Source: Colocasia esculenta | Lineage: Eukaryota > Streptophyta > Magnoliopsida > Alismatales > Araceae | Assembly: GCA_014218235.1 (NCBI GenBank) | Contig: CM024753.1 | Coordinates: 186,534,348-186,598,347, forward strand | DNA: 64,000 bases | Direction of reading: 5' to 3' | In this document: one piece after another, positions 23,692 through 34,239 of the stretch | Layout: each line of letters opens with the position of its first letter | Numbering within the stretch: position 1 is the first letter of the stretch | The notes under the pieces: model-generated | Database searches by the model: none | What the model was told of the DNA's origin: nothing | The model's input: the letters and a program-made list of their open reading frames with translations, nothing else | Program-made: the position numbers and the translations under genes

Positions 23692-24864
23692 GTCTTTAGG
23701 TGTGAGGCCACAACACTTAGATTAGGGATAACCCCGTGTTAAGAGTCCGAAGTTCTTTCCCAAATCATCAAGGGTTGCCCAAAGTTAGGACCAACACACA
23801 CACATGGCAAGCCCGGACGACTGCACTTAGTAGGTATCGTAGCTATAAAGGCCCTCCTTTAGCGATGCGAGGGTCATTCTCTCCCAAATCGGTCGAAGTG
23901 TAGGGGCAAGAGCCGTGAGGGCGAGGTTGTCAACCTTAGGCATACCCTGATGAGAGGAAGTCTCAAACAGGGACGGTCAAATAACAAGGGCAAAGAAACA
24001 AAAGAATCAATAGAAAGGATAGAAAAAAAAAATACATGGTAGAGTAGGGGCATGGCAAAGAGTGGCAAAGTCCCCGCAGGACGCTCATGAGCCCGGTCGT
24101 ACGCATGCCCCAGATAGTGCAAATACATAAGAAAGACCACAAAGTCCCTACACAACAGACCTAATCTTTGAAGGGTATGCTGAGGGAAGAAGCCGGACCT
24201 AACGTCCTTAAAACCTACATTAGACTTTCTTTAAATAGTCTTCCATTTCCCTCTATAAGATCGGGTCATCTCTTAGGTATGGCCTAAGTAGCTGCACTAT
24301 CAACTAAGGGTAGCCGCCTATGACATGTCACCCCTAAATGCACGTCCTATCTTAGTAAAGCCTTCGGTGAAAAAGGGAAGCGACCAAGATTCCTAAACCA
24401 GTGGTTTGAACTGGTCTATGTGTTGTGGTCCAAAAGAGCGAGTAACTTCCGTTTCACGTGTTTTATTTTAGCAAGGGCTAACGTCGACTTTAGACATCTT
24501 TCAAAACTCAAAAAAAATCAAATATTTCAAAAACTCCAAAAAATCAAATATCTCAAAACTTCAAAAAATCAAATATCTCAAAACTCCAAAAAATCAAATA
24601 TTTCAAAACTCCAAAAAAATCAAATATTCCAAAAACTCCAAAAAAATTGAATATTTTAAAACTCCAAAAAAATCAGATATCTCAAAACTCCAAAAAATAT
24701 TTTCAAAATCTCAAAGAACACTCTACTCATTCATTCATGCATGTCATTTATTTAATTATGTCTTTTTTTTTTTTTTTTAAAGAACACAGGATCGGCGAAC
24801 CAGCTAAGTGCACTACTCCCCAGAGGGGAATAGTGTGCTCACTCCCCTGGTGCGAATCACTGTG
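23692..24864 (+). other. Tat 3' region, first part
   Basis: Non-coding sequence after integrase. It includes a C/A-rich stretch to about 24480, the tandem repeat at 24500-24715, a run of about 18 T (24763-24780) and a hairpin-forming stretch (CACTACTCCCC aga GGGGAATAGTG, about 24810-24835). The open stretch at 24420-24868 is mostly the repeat. Nothing else recognised. Confidence 0.6.
24500..24715 (+). repeat. ~25-bp tandem repeat in the Tat 3' region
   Basis: About eight diverged copies of a unit like AAAACTCCAAAAAATCAAAT plus ATCTC. Tandem repeats in the 3' untranslated region are a known habit of Tat/Retand-type elements and can seed satellites. Confidence 0.85.
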
Positions 24865-24871
24865 CTAGAAT
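24865..24871. repeat. Target-site duplication of the LINE, left copy (ctagaat)
   Basis: Matches 30757-30763 exactly. It sits directly before the TA-rich tail of the LINE. Confidence 0.65.
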
Positions 24872-25001
24872 ATATATATAAGAAAGAAAGTGATGATACA
24901 AATCCATCGGGGCATACCCCTGCCACACAGTTCGTACAAAGTCAATGAAACCCAAAACAAACCCCACCCAATACAAAGAAGTAAACCACCCAACAAATAC
25001 A

Positions 25002-28000
25002 TCAATGTCGGCGAAAACTAGGCAAACCAGCCTTGTCAACTAAGATAGCCCCACGAGCAGGACGTGGCAAAGAACTCAAATCACTGAAAACCGAACTAGA
25101 TGTGGTAGAGCAAGCATGATTAGCCAAGGAGTCCGCCGCCTGGTTACCCTCCCGAAAGATGTGCTTGAACTGTGGCCGCATCAAATGTACCATGTGGAGA
25201 AGCCCACGCCACCAAGGAAAGACCGCCCAGTGGGGGAATCGGCCAGACTCAATAGCCTGAAGGGTGGTAAGAGAATCCGAATATAGAACCGAGATATGAA
25301 TCCTACGCCTCAAAGCCAACCGAAGACCATCATAAACAGCACGAACCTCAGCAACAGTACTGCTGCCCAGACCATAATAAATAGCAAACCCACATATGAA
25401 ATTGCCATGCACGTCTCGAATACAACCCCCACCTCCACAGATACCCGGATTGCCTTTAGAAGCACCATCAACATTCAAACAATAGCTTTGAATAGGAGGG
25501 ATCCATCTCACCTGAACGGGCATTTTAGTAGTAATCAGAACATTGAAATCATATAGCTGGAGGGTGGCGGCCTGGGAATAGGAGAGAGACCCAGAGAACT
25601 TGGCCAACGCCATGATGGAACAGGCGGCCGCCAAAGTAGATGTTTTGATAGAGGTGACAGAAGGAAGGACACCCTCCATCCGAGCACGACACCTGGACTA
25701 CCAAAGTTCCCAGAGCATAAGAATAGACGTAAATAATCCAGCAGAGTGTAAGGGCGAACTCATAGAAGATCCTGATAAGATACTCCATAACCTGATCGAA
25801 ATACAAGCACTCCAGTTCATGTTGGCGCAGAGAAGGGGGGCTACCCAAGACCATAAATCCTTGGCAATAACACTGGAGACAAATAAATGGTCCAGGCTTT
25901 CCTGCTCATGAAGAGTACAACAAGCACACTTAGAGGCAAGAGGGATACCACACTCCATAATACGAGAATCAACCGGGACCGCCCGATGAAGCAACTTCCA
26001 TGCAAACATTGCAGCACGAGGAGGAATAAGATGAGTCCATAACTTTAGCCAAGCACTGCGAGAAATACCAGAGGCAGAAGCAAACAAATAAGCCGATTTG
26101 ACAGTAAATGCACCGTGAGGAGTCGGAGACCAAATAAACTTATCCGGCTGATCCGAGAGAAGATCCCGAACATTATGTGGAGAGATAGTGAGAAAAGACC
26201 AAACAGGATGAGCCACATCCAATACCATCTCTCTAACCGAAGCACAAGGTGACGGGATGGGAACAGAGCCAGGCAAGGCATGAAGTAGGGTTGTATCACC
26301 AATCCAGGTATCCTGAAAAAAATTAACCATTGTACCTTCCCCACCAATCCACCTCATATTAGCCAAAATAACCTCTTTAGCTTTAATGAAGATACCCTTA
26401 GAGATACCAAAAGGAAAAGGAGAATTAATCTCACTGAGATGGGAATTCGACAAGAACCTGCTTTTGGCGTAAGAAGACCAAAGAGAATGACCATGCAAGA
26501 TATTCCATATTTGCTTGGCCGCCATAGCCACTTGTAGATTATGTAAGTTCTGGAAATTCAATCCACCCTCAATATACGGCTTTTGCAGCGTGGATCAAGC
26601 CACCCAGTGGCGCCTACGCTCACCATCCCCACTCTGCTAGAAAAAGTTAGCACATATGCGATCTAATTGAGAGATAATAGTTTTAGGAATAGAAATCGAA
26701 CTAGCCAAGTACACAGGAATACTCAAAAGGACAGAACGGATAAGAACCGCTCTGCCCGCCTGGGAGAGAATTTTGGCACGCCAACCAGAAAGCCTCCGAG
26801 TAACAGACTCAACCAGAAACTTGAAGTCTTGAACAACCAACCTGCCAGCTTTCAAAGGGCTGCCCAAGTATTTAATAGAACCAGACTGTGGAGAGAAACC
26901 GGTAACAGTAGAAATCCGAGACATCAAACCTGGAGGTGATTTTTCTGATAGATAAAAACAACTCTTGTGTGCATTCACTTTTTGGCCCGAACTACATTCA
27001 TATGCACGAAGAAAGCGCAGTAACACTCTCACACCTTGGATTTCAGCATTCATGAAGATCAGTGTATCATCTGCATAGAGGAGATGCGAAACCCGCAGGA
27101 CACCTCTGGGTCCGCTGAAATATTTAATGAAGCCATTGCTGAACAGACTGGACAAGCCACGACTAAGAACCTCAGAGGCAATAATGAAAAGAATTGGAGC
27201 CAATGGATCACCTTGCCGAATGCCCCTGGTTGATTTGAAAAAACCAGAAATTGAACCATTAAAAATAACTGATGACCAACAGTTGTATAGAAGCATACCA
27301 ACTAGAGAGGTGAACCGAGTGGAGAAGCCAAATTTTTGCATGACCTGCAAAAGGAAATCCCACTCCATGCGATCATAAGCTTTAGCCATATCAAGCTTAA
27401 ACATGATATTATGACCACGAACTTTACGATTAATATCCCTTAAGATATGACGAGCCAAGGCCACATTTTCCAGAATAGACCTCCCCTTCACAAAGGCACT
27501 CTGGTTATCAGAAATGATAATCGGCAACAAAGGAGTGAGGCGAGTACAGAGAATCCACGAGATAATTTTGAACACAAAGTTGCATAAGGTGATAGGACGA
27601 AAGTCACCAAAAGTACGGGGCACATCCACCTTAGGAATGAGAGTGATAAGAGAGGAAGAAAGACCCTTAGGGAGACAAAACCCTGCAAAGAAACCTTGCG
27701 TCGCAGCAATGACATCTTCACCAATAATATCCCATAAATGAGTAAACAATGACCCAGAAAAACCATCTGGACCAGGAGCACTATTACCGTTCATTTCAAA
27801 AATGGAGTTCTTGACTTCCTCAGCTGTGGGTGATAAACATAAACTAACATTTTGTTCTGGTGTGATGATAGAAGGAATAACAGAGAGCAGATCAGGATCG
27901 ACATCATGATGTTCAGAAGATAGTAATTTTTTGAAAAAGCTTGCTGCTTCTGCCTTAAGGAGATCCTGATCCGAACACCAATCTTGCATTGAAGGAATTT

Positions 28001-29138
28001 TAAGCCTGTGAATATAATTTTTCCTCCTGTTGCATTTAACCATAGCATGATAGAAAGAAGTGTTTCGATCACCACTAGCCAGCCAATCAACTCGGGCCTT
28101 TTGTTTCCAAAAAATTTCCTCCCTTTTCATGGCCAAATTAAGCCGAGCATTAGCAGCAGAAAGGGCCGAACGATTACCTGCAGACGGGCAACTGTCAAAT
28201 TCCTGCTGCAATCTTGCCACTTCATCGTTCGCCAGGTGCACCATTTGATGGACATGGCCGAACACCTCCTTATTCCAGCTTTTAAGAAACACTTTAACCT
28301 CCTTAAGCTTTACATGGAGCCGGGTTAGAGGATTCACATCAACAACCCTTGACCCGGTCCAGACATTGGAGACACCCTGTAGAAAGGAATCATGCGTAGT
28401 CCACATATTCTGAAAGATGAAACGGCTAGGACCACGAGGTGAGGAAACAAAAGAGAGTAATAAGGGACAATGATCAAAAGGCCCCCTGCTTAAGTGAGTA
28501 ACAACCACATTCGGCCAAAGATCCTGGAATTTATCATTGAAGAAAAAACGATCAAGCCTAGCACGAATATTAGCCACACCAGCACGGTTATTATTCCAAG
28601 TGAATGAAGTACCCATATACCCAGCATCAAACAAGCCAGAAGCCGCGATAAAGGCATTGAAATCAATCATACTAGACATATTGCCAAAAGAGCCACCCAA
28701 CTTTTCAGATGGATGTGCAATACAGTTAAAATCTCCTCCAATTAACCAAGGGACATCCACAGATAAACCAAAGTGCAATAGGTCATCAAAAAGAATACGG
28801 CGAGAGCCAGCATGACAGGAAGCATAAACACTTGTAATATAGGAGGAATAACCTGACGAAGAGTGAATTCCCAGAGTAAGATGCTGAGCAGATGATTCAA
28901 TAATATCCAGAGGGAGAGATGAATCCCAGAAAATCCAAAATTTTGACTCATTAGCCATATTACCAGCAAAATTATCCAACTTAAGAGAGATTGCCATACG
29001 TGAAGCTTTATCCATCGGTTGTTTAGGCTCAAAGATAGCCACCAAGGAGGGATGATGATGAGAAACCAATTTCTTTAACCCTCGTTTAGAAGCTACATTC
29101 CCAATACCCCGAATATTCCAGAAAATCACAGAATTCAT
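25002..29138 (-). pseudogene. LINE ORF2: endonuclease, reverse transcriptase, zf-RVT, RNase H, with three in-frame stops
   Basis: One frame of about 1,378 codons from ATG 29138 (MNSVIFWNIRGIGN). It is interrupted by TAG 26637-26639, TGA 26595-26597 and TAG 25698-25700. Endonuclease: IFEPK, LIGGDFNCIAHPSEKLGG, FDHCPLLL. RT: LITLIPKVDVPRTFGDFRPI, GRSILENVALA, FKLDMAKAYDRMEWDFL, RQGDPLAPILFI and LLYADDTLIF (catalytic Asp pair intact). zf-RVT region (26300-25900): WSPTPHGAFTVKSAYL and CACCTLHEQESLDHLF. RNase H (25560-25100): LNVDGASKGNPG, AEVRAVYDGL, YSDSLTTL, REGNQAADSLAN (D, E, D, D present). The ORF2 start overlaps the ORF1 stop as ATGA. The stops prevent a full-length enzyme. Confidence 0.92.
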
Positions 29139-30696
29139 ATGGAAATATTGTTTTTTTCCTTGTCCTCCGATCGAGCTCTAGCTCTAGTAAAAACCCGTTC
29201 CCGTCTAGGTTGATTATCTTTTATGACAGAATTCATCACCATAAAATTATTTTCCACATTAGCCACAGCTATCAAATCAAACCCTTCATCACAACCCGGG
29301 GCTTGAGGCAGGCCAAGGTCAGGAAGATCAGAAATCATACCAGAAGCCGATAAACCGTTGTTACCTGTGTCTTGGGGAACAACCGCTATCTCAACATCAA
29401 CAACCGGAGCTAACACCTCCATCTGAGATGGCGAAACAGACTTAGATAAAGAAGAGGTGTCCTAGAGAACATCTGGCTGCGCCAAAGCATCCAACGTCGA
29501 CGCAGCATCTGCCGAGTCCAGCTGCTCAACGGAACAGGGAGCCATGAAGGGAGTCATCACGGGTAAGACCTGGAGACCATCTAGCTGCGCCAAAGCAACC
29601 GCCTCCACTTGCGTCGACGCAGCATCAGCATCCCGCTGCTCGACGGAACAAGGAACCGCGGAGGGAGCCATCACGGGTAAGGAGGAAGTCGCAGCCACCA
29701 AGGAATTCGCCGCCTGCAAAATAGGAAACAATGTACCTTCCTCTCCACGAGGGGGTACCGGAATAGGAGACACCAAAATCTGCGCCTGGGGAGGAGACAC
29801 CGAGGCGGAGGCTAGAGCATGATGGACACCATCTGATGGCGGATCTCCAGGAGGCCCATGCACTCCAACCACAGATTTCCAAGTCTTGGTAGCGGCTGGT
29901 GCAAAAACCCTAGGCTGGGTTTTTTCAACGTGCATGGCCTTGACGACCGTACGGCAGCGGCCCTCAACGTGACCCAAACGATTACAAGCACGACAATAAT
30001 CCGGGATATTGACGTATAGAATCTCCTGCCAGAAACCACCATACTCACCCATCCCGATCCAGACCCTCTCGGGCCTGGGTTGAAGCAGATCCAACTCAAC
30101 ACAAACCCTTGCAGCCTTGGTATTCAACAGAAGATCTGTAGCATGGGCAACTTGTAGAACCAGACCTATGTTGTTTGCGATGGAGGATAGCAAACTTTTC
30201 TGATATAGATGCACTGGAAGACCCGGGAAATCAACCCAAACAGGTAGGATCGACGGATCCTTGGACAGTTGGAACGCTGGAGACCACTTAAAAAATCTGA
30301 ATAACTTACCTTTAACATATAGGGATTCACGTAGTAGCACCCTCAAGAAATCATCATTACAGGTAAATCTGAGAAGAAGGTGAACAATGTCCAAAGCACT
30401 GATGAGAAAAGGAGATTTGAGGCCACAGCGCGAGACCAGGATAGATCGAATCTCCGGAACAGGAGGTCTACCAAACGCAGTCTTGGCCACCACAACAAAC
30501 TGAAAGGGAATCAAGGACGCGCTCATCTCTTCCTTTGAAAAAAACACTGTAGGTTCACCTTGATCTGTGAAAGCCGGATCATGAATCTGAGTTGCCACCG
30601 GAGGAAGCTGGAGAGAAGCCTTGACAGCTTGAGCAAAGGAGAGGCCGCCCCCCCCCCCCCCCCCCCAGGAGGAGGAGGACCCCCCTCCGCCGCCAT
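29135..30696 (-). pseudogene. LINE ORF1: DUF4283 / zinc-knuckle nucleic-acid binding protein
   Basis: The frame with LSFAQAVKASLQLPP and the DUF4283-type domain (FQFVVVAKTAFGRPPVPEIR; FFKWSPAFQLSKDPSILPV) runs from the G-rich tract to a TAG at 29462-29464. It then continues in frame to TGA 29135-29137. The zinc knuckle CRACNRLGHVEGRC (C-x2-C-x4-H-x4-C) is at about 29990-29950. The likely ATG at 30696 (MAAEGGPPPP) lies upstream of a run of about 19 G. At 19 the downstream frame is lost, at 20 it would be kept, so a slippage or read error decides whether the N terminus is joined. It is an RNA chaperone-like partner of ORF2. Confidence 0.85.
30648..30666. repeat. Homopolymer C run (~19), inside LINE ORF1
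   Basis: Poly-G on the coding strand, directly followed by GGA repeats on the plus strand. Length uncertain by a base. Confidence 0.8.
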
Positions 30697-30756
30697 GGCC
30701 GGCCCAAGGGCCGGCGGGAGAAACCTAACGCCCAGAAAAACGCAGAGCTTCTCTCT

Positions 30757-30763
30757 CTAGAAT
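30757..30763. repeat. Target-site duplication of the LINE, right copy (ctagaat)
   Basis: Lies at the centre of a perfect 14-1-14 inverted repeat (30748-30776): half is the LINE 5' end and half the flank. Confidence 0.65.
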
Positions 30764-31065
30764 CTAGAGAGAGAAGTTGACCTAATGTCTTTTCACCTAT
30801 TTTAATAAGGCTTAGCCCCTTGACTATTTATCGAGATTGGTTACTTGTCATGCTTTAGGCAAGGGGCTAAGTCGATGAACAGATCTAACTTGTCTTCATG
30901 GTTGTCCTAAGTGTGCAGGTCGCAGTAGAAGAAAGAAAGCGACACTCATATCTCACTCGTCACTGTCACACAATCACATTCCATAGACAAAAGATTTCAT
31001 TCTATTCTATTCCATATCTACATCATCATCATAACATGAACAAAAAAGGGGCAAAGTACAAGCCC
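30764..31065. other. Spacer downstream of the antisense PMD gene, with inverted repeat
   Basis: No gene. It holds a perfect 12-bp inverted repeat, cttagccccttg (30811-30822) and caaggggctaag (30860-30871), with a 37-base loop. It lies within 260 bp of the PMD stop codon, between converging Tat and PMD transcription. Confidence 0.6.
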
Positions 31066-33738
31066 TCAACCACTCTCCCCTGTACCCTCAGGCGGGCGGG
31101 AAGGTGGAGGGGCCATCTCCCTCGGTCCCGTCGTGCTCCCCTTGGCCGCTCCCTCGCGCCGTCGTCCCTCCTCCTCTTTCCTCCTCCGTCTGGAGGAACC
31201 TATCAAGTAGTGCCCTTCCGATCCGCTGGGGATGTCGCTCCTACTGGCCGACGAGCGACTGCACCCGACCAGGGACAAGGCTCTCTCCAGCCCCCTCATC
31301 TCTGACCTCAACAGCTCGTGGCGATGTCGCTCGCTCCCCAGCTGTGAACGAAGCTCATCCACCTCCCGACGCAGTCCCGTCGCCTCATCCGTCTGAGGGC
31401 GTAGGTGTAACTCTACCATCTCCACCTCTAGCGCGGTCGTCCACGCCAGAGCGTCCTTCAACTCCGCCTCCTGCAAGTCAAGCATTTGTCAATAAGGGAA
31501 ATAAAAACAAGGGGTAGGTAATTAATAACTCACCCACTCACGTAGCTGGGCCATGGCATCCTCCGCCCGAGTCACCGCTGCCGCCATCCGACCCTCCAGT
31601 ACGGAGCGGCCCAACTCGTCCCAGGAAGTCGAAGCACCCCCCACCATCTACTGCGCGCGCTCCAGCTCGGCGTGCTTCAAAGAAGAACACAAGAGTCAAT
31701 CAACTAAAGTAAGGAATAGAAGGACAGGAGGTAGAACACTCACCAGCTCTGTCATGATCTGCTGAAGGTCATCCCTCTGCTGGATCGTGGAGTGGAGGAC
31801 ACCCTCGAGGGAGGCGATCCGGCCCTCAGGGTCAAACTGCAAACACAAGTCAGGTTAGCCAAGGGATTAATGTTTAAAAATATTTAGAAAAGGCTAAGCT
31901 AGTAACACTCACCGGTCGTCGGGTCCCCCTGTACACCTGGGCCCCGTACCTCCGTGCGTAGGCACGGAAGTAGTCCTCGTCGCTAGTGGCCTTGGAGGTC
32001 ACCACTCGGCCCCATTTCCGCAAGTCCTCTAGCTGCTCCCAGACTCTCTCTCTCAAGTCAGTGACCTGCTGGATGCCGCGGAAGCTGCGGCCTGGCCTCT
32101 CCCACACCCTCTATCAGGTCAGGAACTCCATTGCCGCCTGGTGGAGCCCTTGGGTCCGTGCGACTAGCCGTAGGTGGAGCAGTACCACCGTGTTGAAGGC
32201 GTGGAGCCAGATCTCCCTACCGAAGTAGGGGTGGCTCTGCTCCACCCACGACTGGTCAGCGTCGTCCTCCCCAGCGTAGGGGGTCCACTCTACCTGCACA
32301 TCACAGATAGAAAGCTCATTAGCAAATTGTCAGTGACAAATTAAGGAAGGGTTGAAAAGGGTAGAGGTACTCATGTGTCCACCTGTAGGTGCAGGGACCG
32401 CTCATTGCGGCGAAACCGCCAGCACTGCAGGAGCGACATAGTGCCCGACCGCCTCGGCACTCCTCGGCCCAGGGAAGGGAGGTAGTAGTACGCCCACACC
32501 TGCAAAACAACATAGTTAGTATCACAAGCAATTAAAATATGCAGGAAAAGCAATAAAGGGTAAGGGTGAAAAGTGTACCTGTAGAAATGGAAAGAACCCG
32601 ACCACCCCTGTCTCCCTGCCAGAGGTACCCAGGCTGTCAAAAAGGTGGGCCAGGAGGGCCGCACCCCATGCATAGCTGCCCACCTGGGTCAGATACTCCA
32701 GCAGGGGCAGGCATCGGTAGCTCACCGGGTCTCCTCGTGTCCCCAAGATCAGCTTCTCGATCATGAGAATCAGGAAGCGTCTCAGGTCTCTGTCCACAAC
32801 TGCTCCCTCCTCCTCTGCCAGCGCTGCCCTGTCATCCGCTGTCAATCGGACCATGTACTCTGTCTGGCCCTCTCCGGTCTGGTGGCGCGTGTCTGCCACC
32901 CCTAAGCTCGCCTGTAGTCTCATCCTCGGCACCAGGGACGACCTCTCCCTTGTCACCTTAAGTCCTAGGAGCCTCTCCACCATCTCCTGATAGCAGGTGT
33001 ACGTCACCTCTGTCACCGCCTGGCTGTCTACCCTCAGGCCGGTGATCCGTACCACGTCCTCCAGTGTGGGGATCATATGACCCTACGGGAGAAGGAAGGC
33101 GTGGCACTCGGGGTCCCACCGCTCCTTCAGTGCCTGAATTAGTGCCACATCGAGCGTGAGCTCATCTGACCTAAGAAAGGGGCCGAACCCCATAGCTCGC
33201 TCTGCAAAACAGCCCCAAAAGCACAAATGTCAGTTTGAATTCCCCAAAACAGCACTTTGCTCAAGTCGCGACAGGCCCCCTGTCGCCTTCTGAAGGCGAC
33301 ACAACAGGCATCGCCTTCAGCTTTCTGAAGGCGACAGGTCGACCCGTCGGCTTCTGAACGCGACACCCGGAGTGTCACGTTCACCCTGGTAATGCAAATG
33401 GCAATCTGTCGCGTTCACAAGGTGACTGATGGCGGCCAGTAGCCATTCCCCGATCGTTCCACCTTGGGCCAAAGCCCTACAATGGAGTGCTCAGCACCTC
33501 CTTTCACCCCATCCCACACCCTCAATCACATAGGGTCTAAAGTTGGATCACTTACCCTTTTGGGGCCAGCGGCCTCCTCCTCACCTGGCGGTTCCTGGAG
33601 GTCCACCTCCATGGGGAGCACCGGAGTCTCCTCCCCCGTCGCCGTAGACGGCTCCTCGGCCGTCCGCTGCCGCTGGATTGTTTTCTTGGATCTCCGGCGC
33701 CCATCGCGGTGCCTACCGCCACCTTCACCGCCCTCCAT
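31066..33738 (-). pseudogene. Plant mobile domain (PMD) gene, seven exons, antisense to the Tat element
   Basis: Exons (minus): 33738-33556, 33199-32579, 32499-32383, 32293-31913, 31836-31744, 31674-31534, 31470-31066. All six introns are GT-AG and phase 0, and lengths add to about 646 codons. Exons 2-4 hold the PMD: MGFGPFLRSDELTLDVAL, ERWDPECHAFLLP, then MIPTLEDVVRITGLRVD, SYAWGAALLAHLFDSLG, WAYYYLPSLGRG and VEWTPYAGED. Exons 5-7 encode a coiled-coil tail (EVEMVELHLRPQTDEATGLR) with a charged C terminus. Stops interrupt it: TAG 33083-33085 (at the LLP/GHM position of the PMD signature), TGA-TAG 32116-32111 and TAG 31648-31650. PMD proteins occur in hosts (MAIN/MAIL-type nuclear factors) and in transposons. 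It is placed in the Tat 3' region and may be an antisense accessory gene of that element. Confidence 0.8.
33264..33382 (-). promoter_or_regulatory. GCGAC-N9/10-GTCGC motif cluster inside PMD intron 1 (four units)
   Basis: Units start at 33264, 33292, 33327 and 33356, each with a 9-bp arm, 9-10 bp spacer and 9-bp arm (for example GAAGGCGAC-N9-ATCGCCTTC). A half unit (GTCGCGTTC) follows near 33410. Located in intron 1 (33555-33200). Confidence 0.75.
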
Positions 33739-33962
33739 TGCCACGGGTCACTGGAGAGGGAGAAAGAGAAACGAGGGAGAAAAGAAGAATAAAGGGGGGA
33801 AAGGCCTACCACCATCATCGCCGGCCGAGAATTGTCGGAGAGGAAGAAAAGGCGGCGAAGCTCTATTGCCGGAGAAGAAAGGTGAGAGAAGAGAGAGAAG
33901 AGTGAAAGAGGGAAAGAGAAGGAGGTGCGTGGGGCCCCAAATTCAAACTGCCTCAGTCCTGT

Positions 33963-34086
33963 GATCGCGACAATGAACCCGTCGCCTTCTGTTTGTGTCG
34001 CGACAGTCTCCCCGTCGCGTTCATGACATTTGTCGCGACAGTTGACTTATCGCTTTCTAGGTCGCGACCCTTGCCGCGTTGCCTTC
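33963..34086 (-). promoter_or_regulatory. GCGAC-N9-GTCGC motif cluster upstream of the PMD gene (four units)
   Basis: Units start at 33963, 33996, 34031 and 34060, all 9-9-9. They lie 225-350 bp upstream of the PMD ATG (33738). I see no clear TATA box between. The cluster also sits just downstream of the DUF7745-like stop at 34240. Confidence 0.75.
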
Positions 34087-34239
34087 TCAGTTTGTTCACA
34101 GAACACTTAAAATTTTGTATTTTCATTGCAAATATCAAATGAATACATCAAATAAAAGCTGAAAATCATCATAAAATGTCTTATACATCTCTATCATCCT
34201 CATAATACATAAAATCTCCCAAAATTCAAAAAAATACAA

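Larger units (their letters stand above)
24872..30756 (-). mobile_element. Plant L1-type LINE (full length, inactive)
   Basis: 5.9 kb on the minus strand: a short 5' leader, ORF1 (nucleic-acid binding), ORF2 (endonuclease, RT, RNase H), a short 3' UTR and a (TA)n tail at 24871-24880. It is flanked by a 7-bp ctagaat duplication. It sits in the Tat 3' region, between Tat pol and the antisense PMD gene. ORF1 has one stop and ORF2 three, with no frameshift in ORF2. Confidence 0.85.

Noticed and set aside
24420..24868. Lys/Gln/Ser-rich plus-strand ORFs
   Set aside because: Translation of the 25-bp A-rich tandem repeat in the Tat 3' region.
33464..33964. 166-codon plus-strand ORF over the PMD gene start
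   Set aside because: Shadow of PMD exon 1 and its purine-rich upstream region on the opposite strand; no motif.
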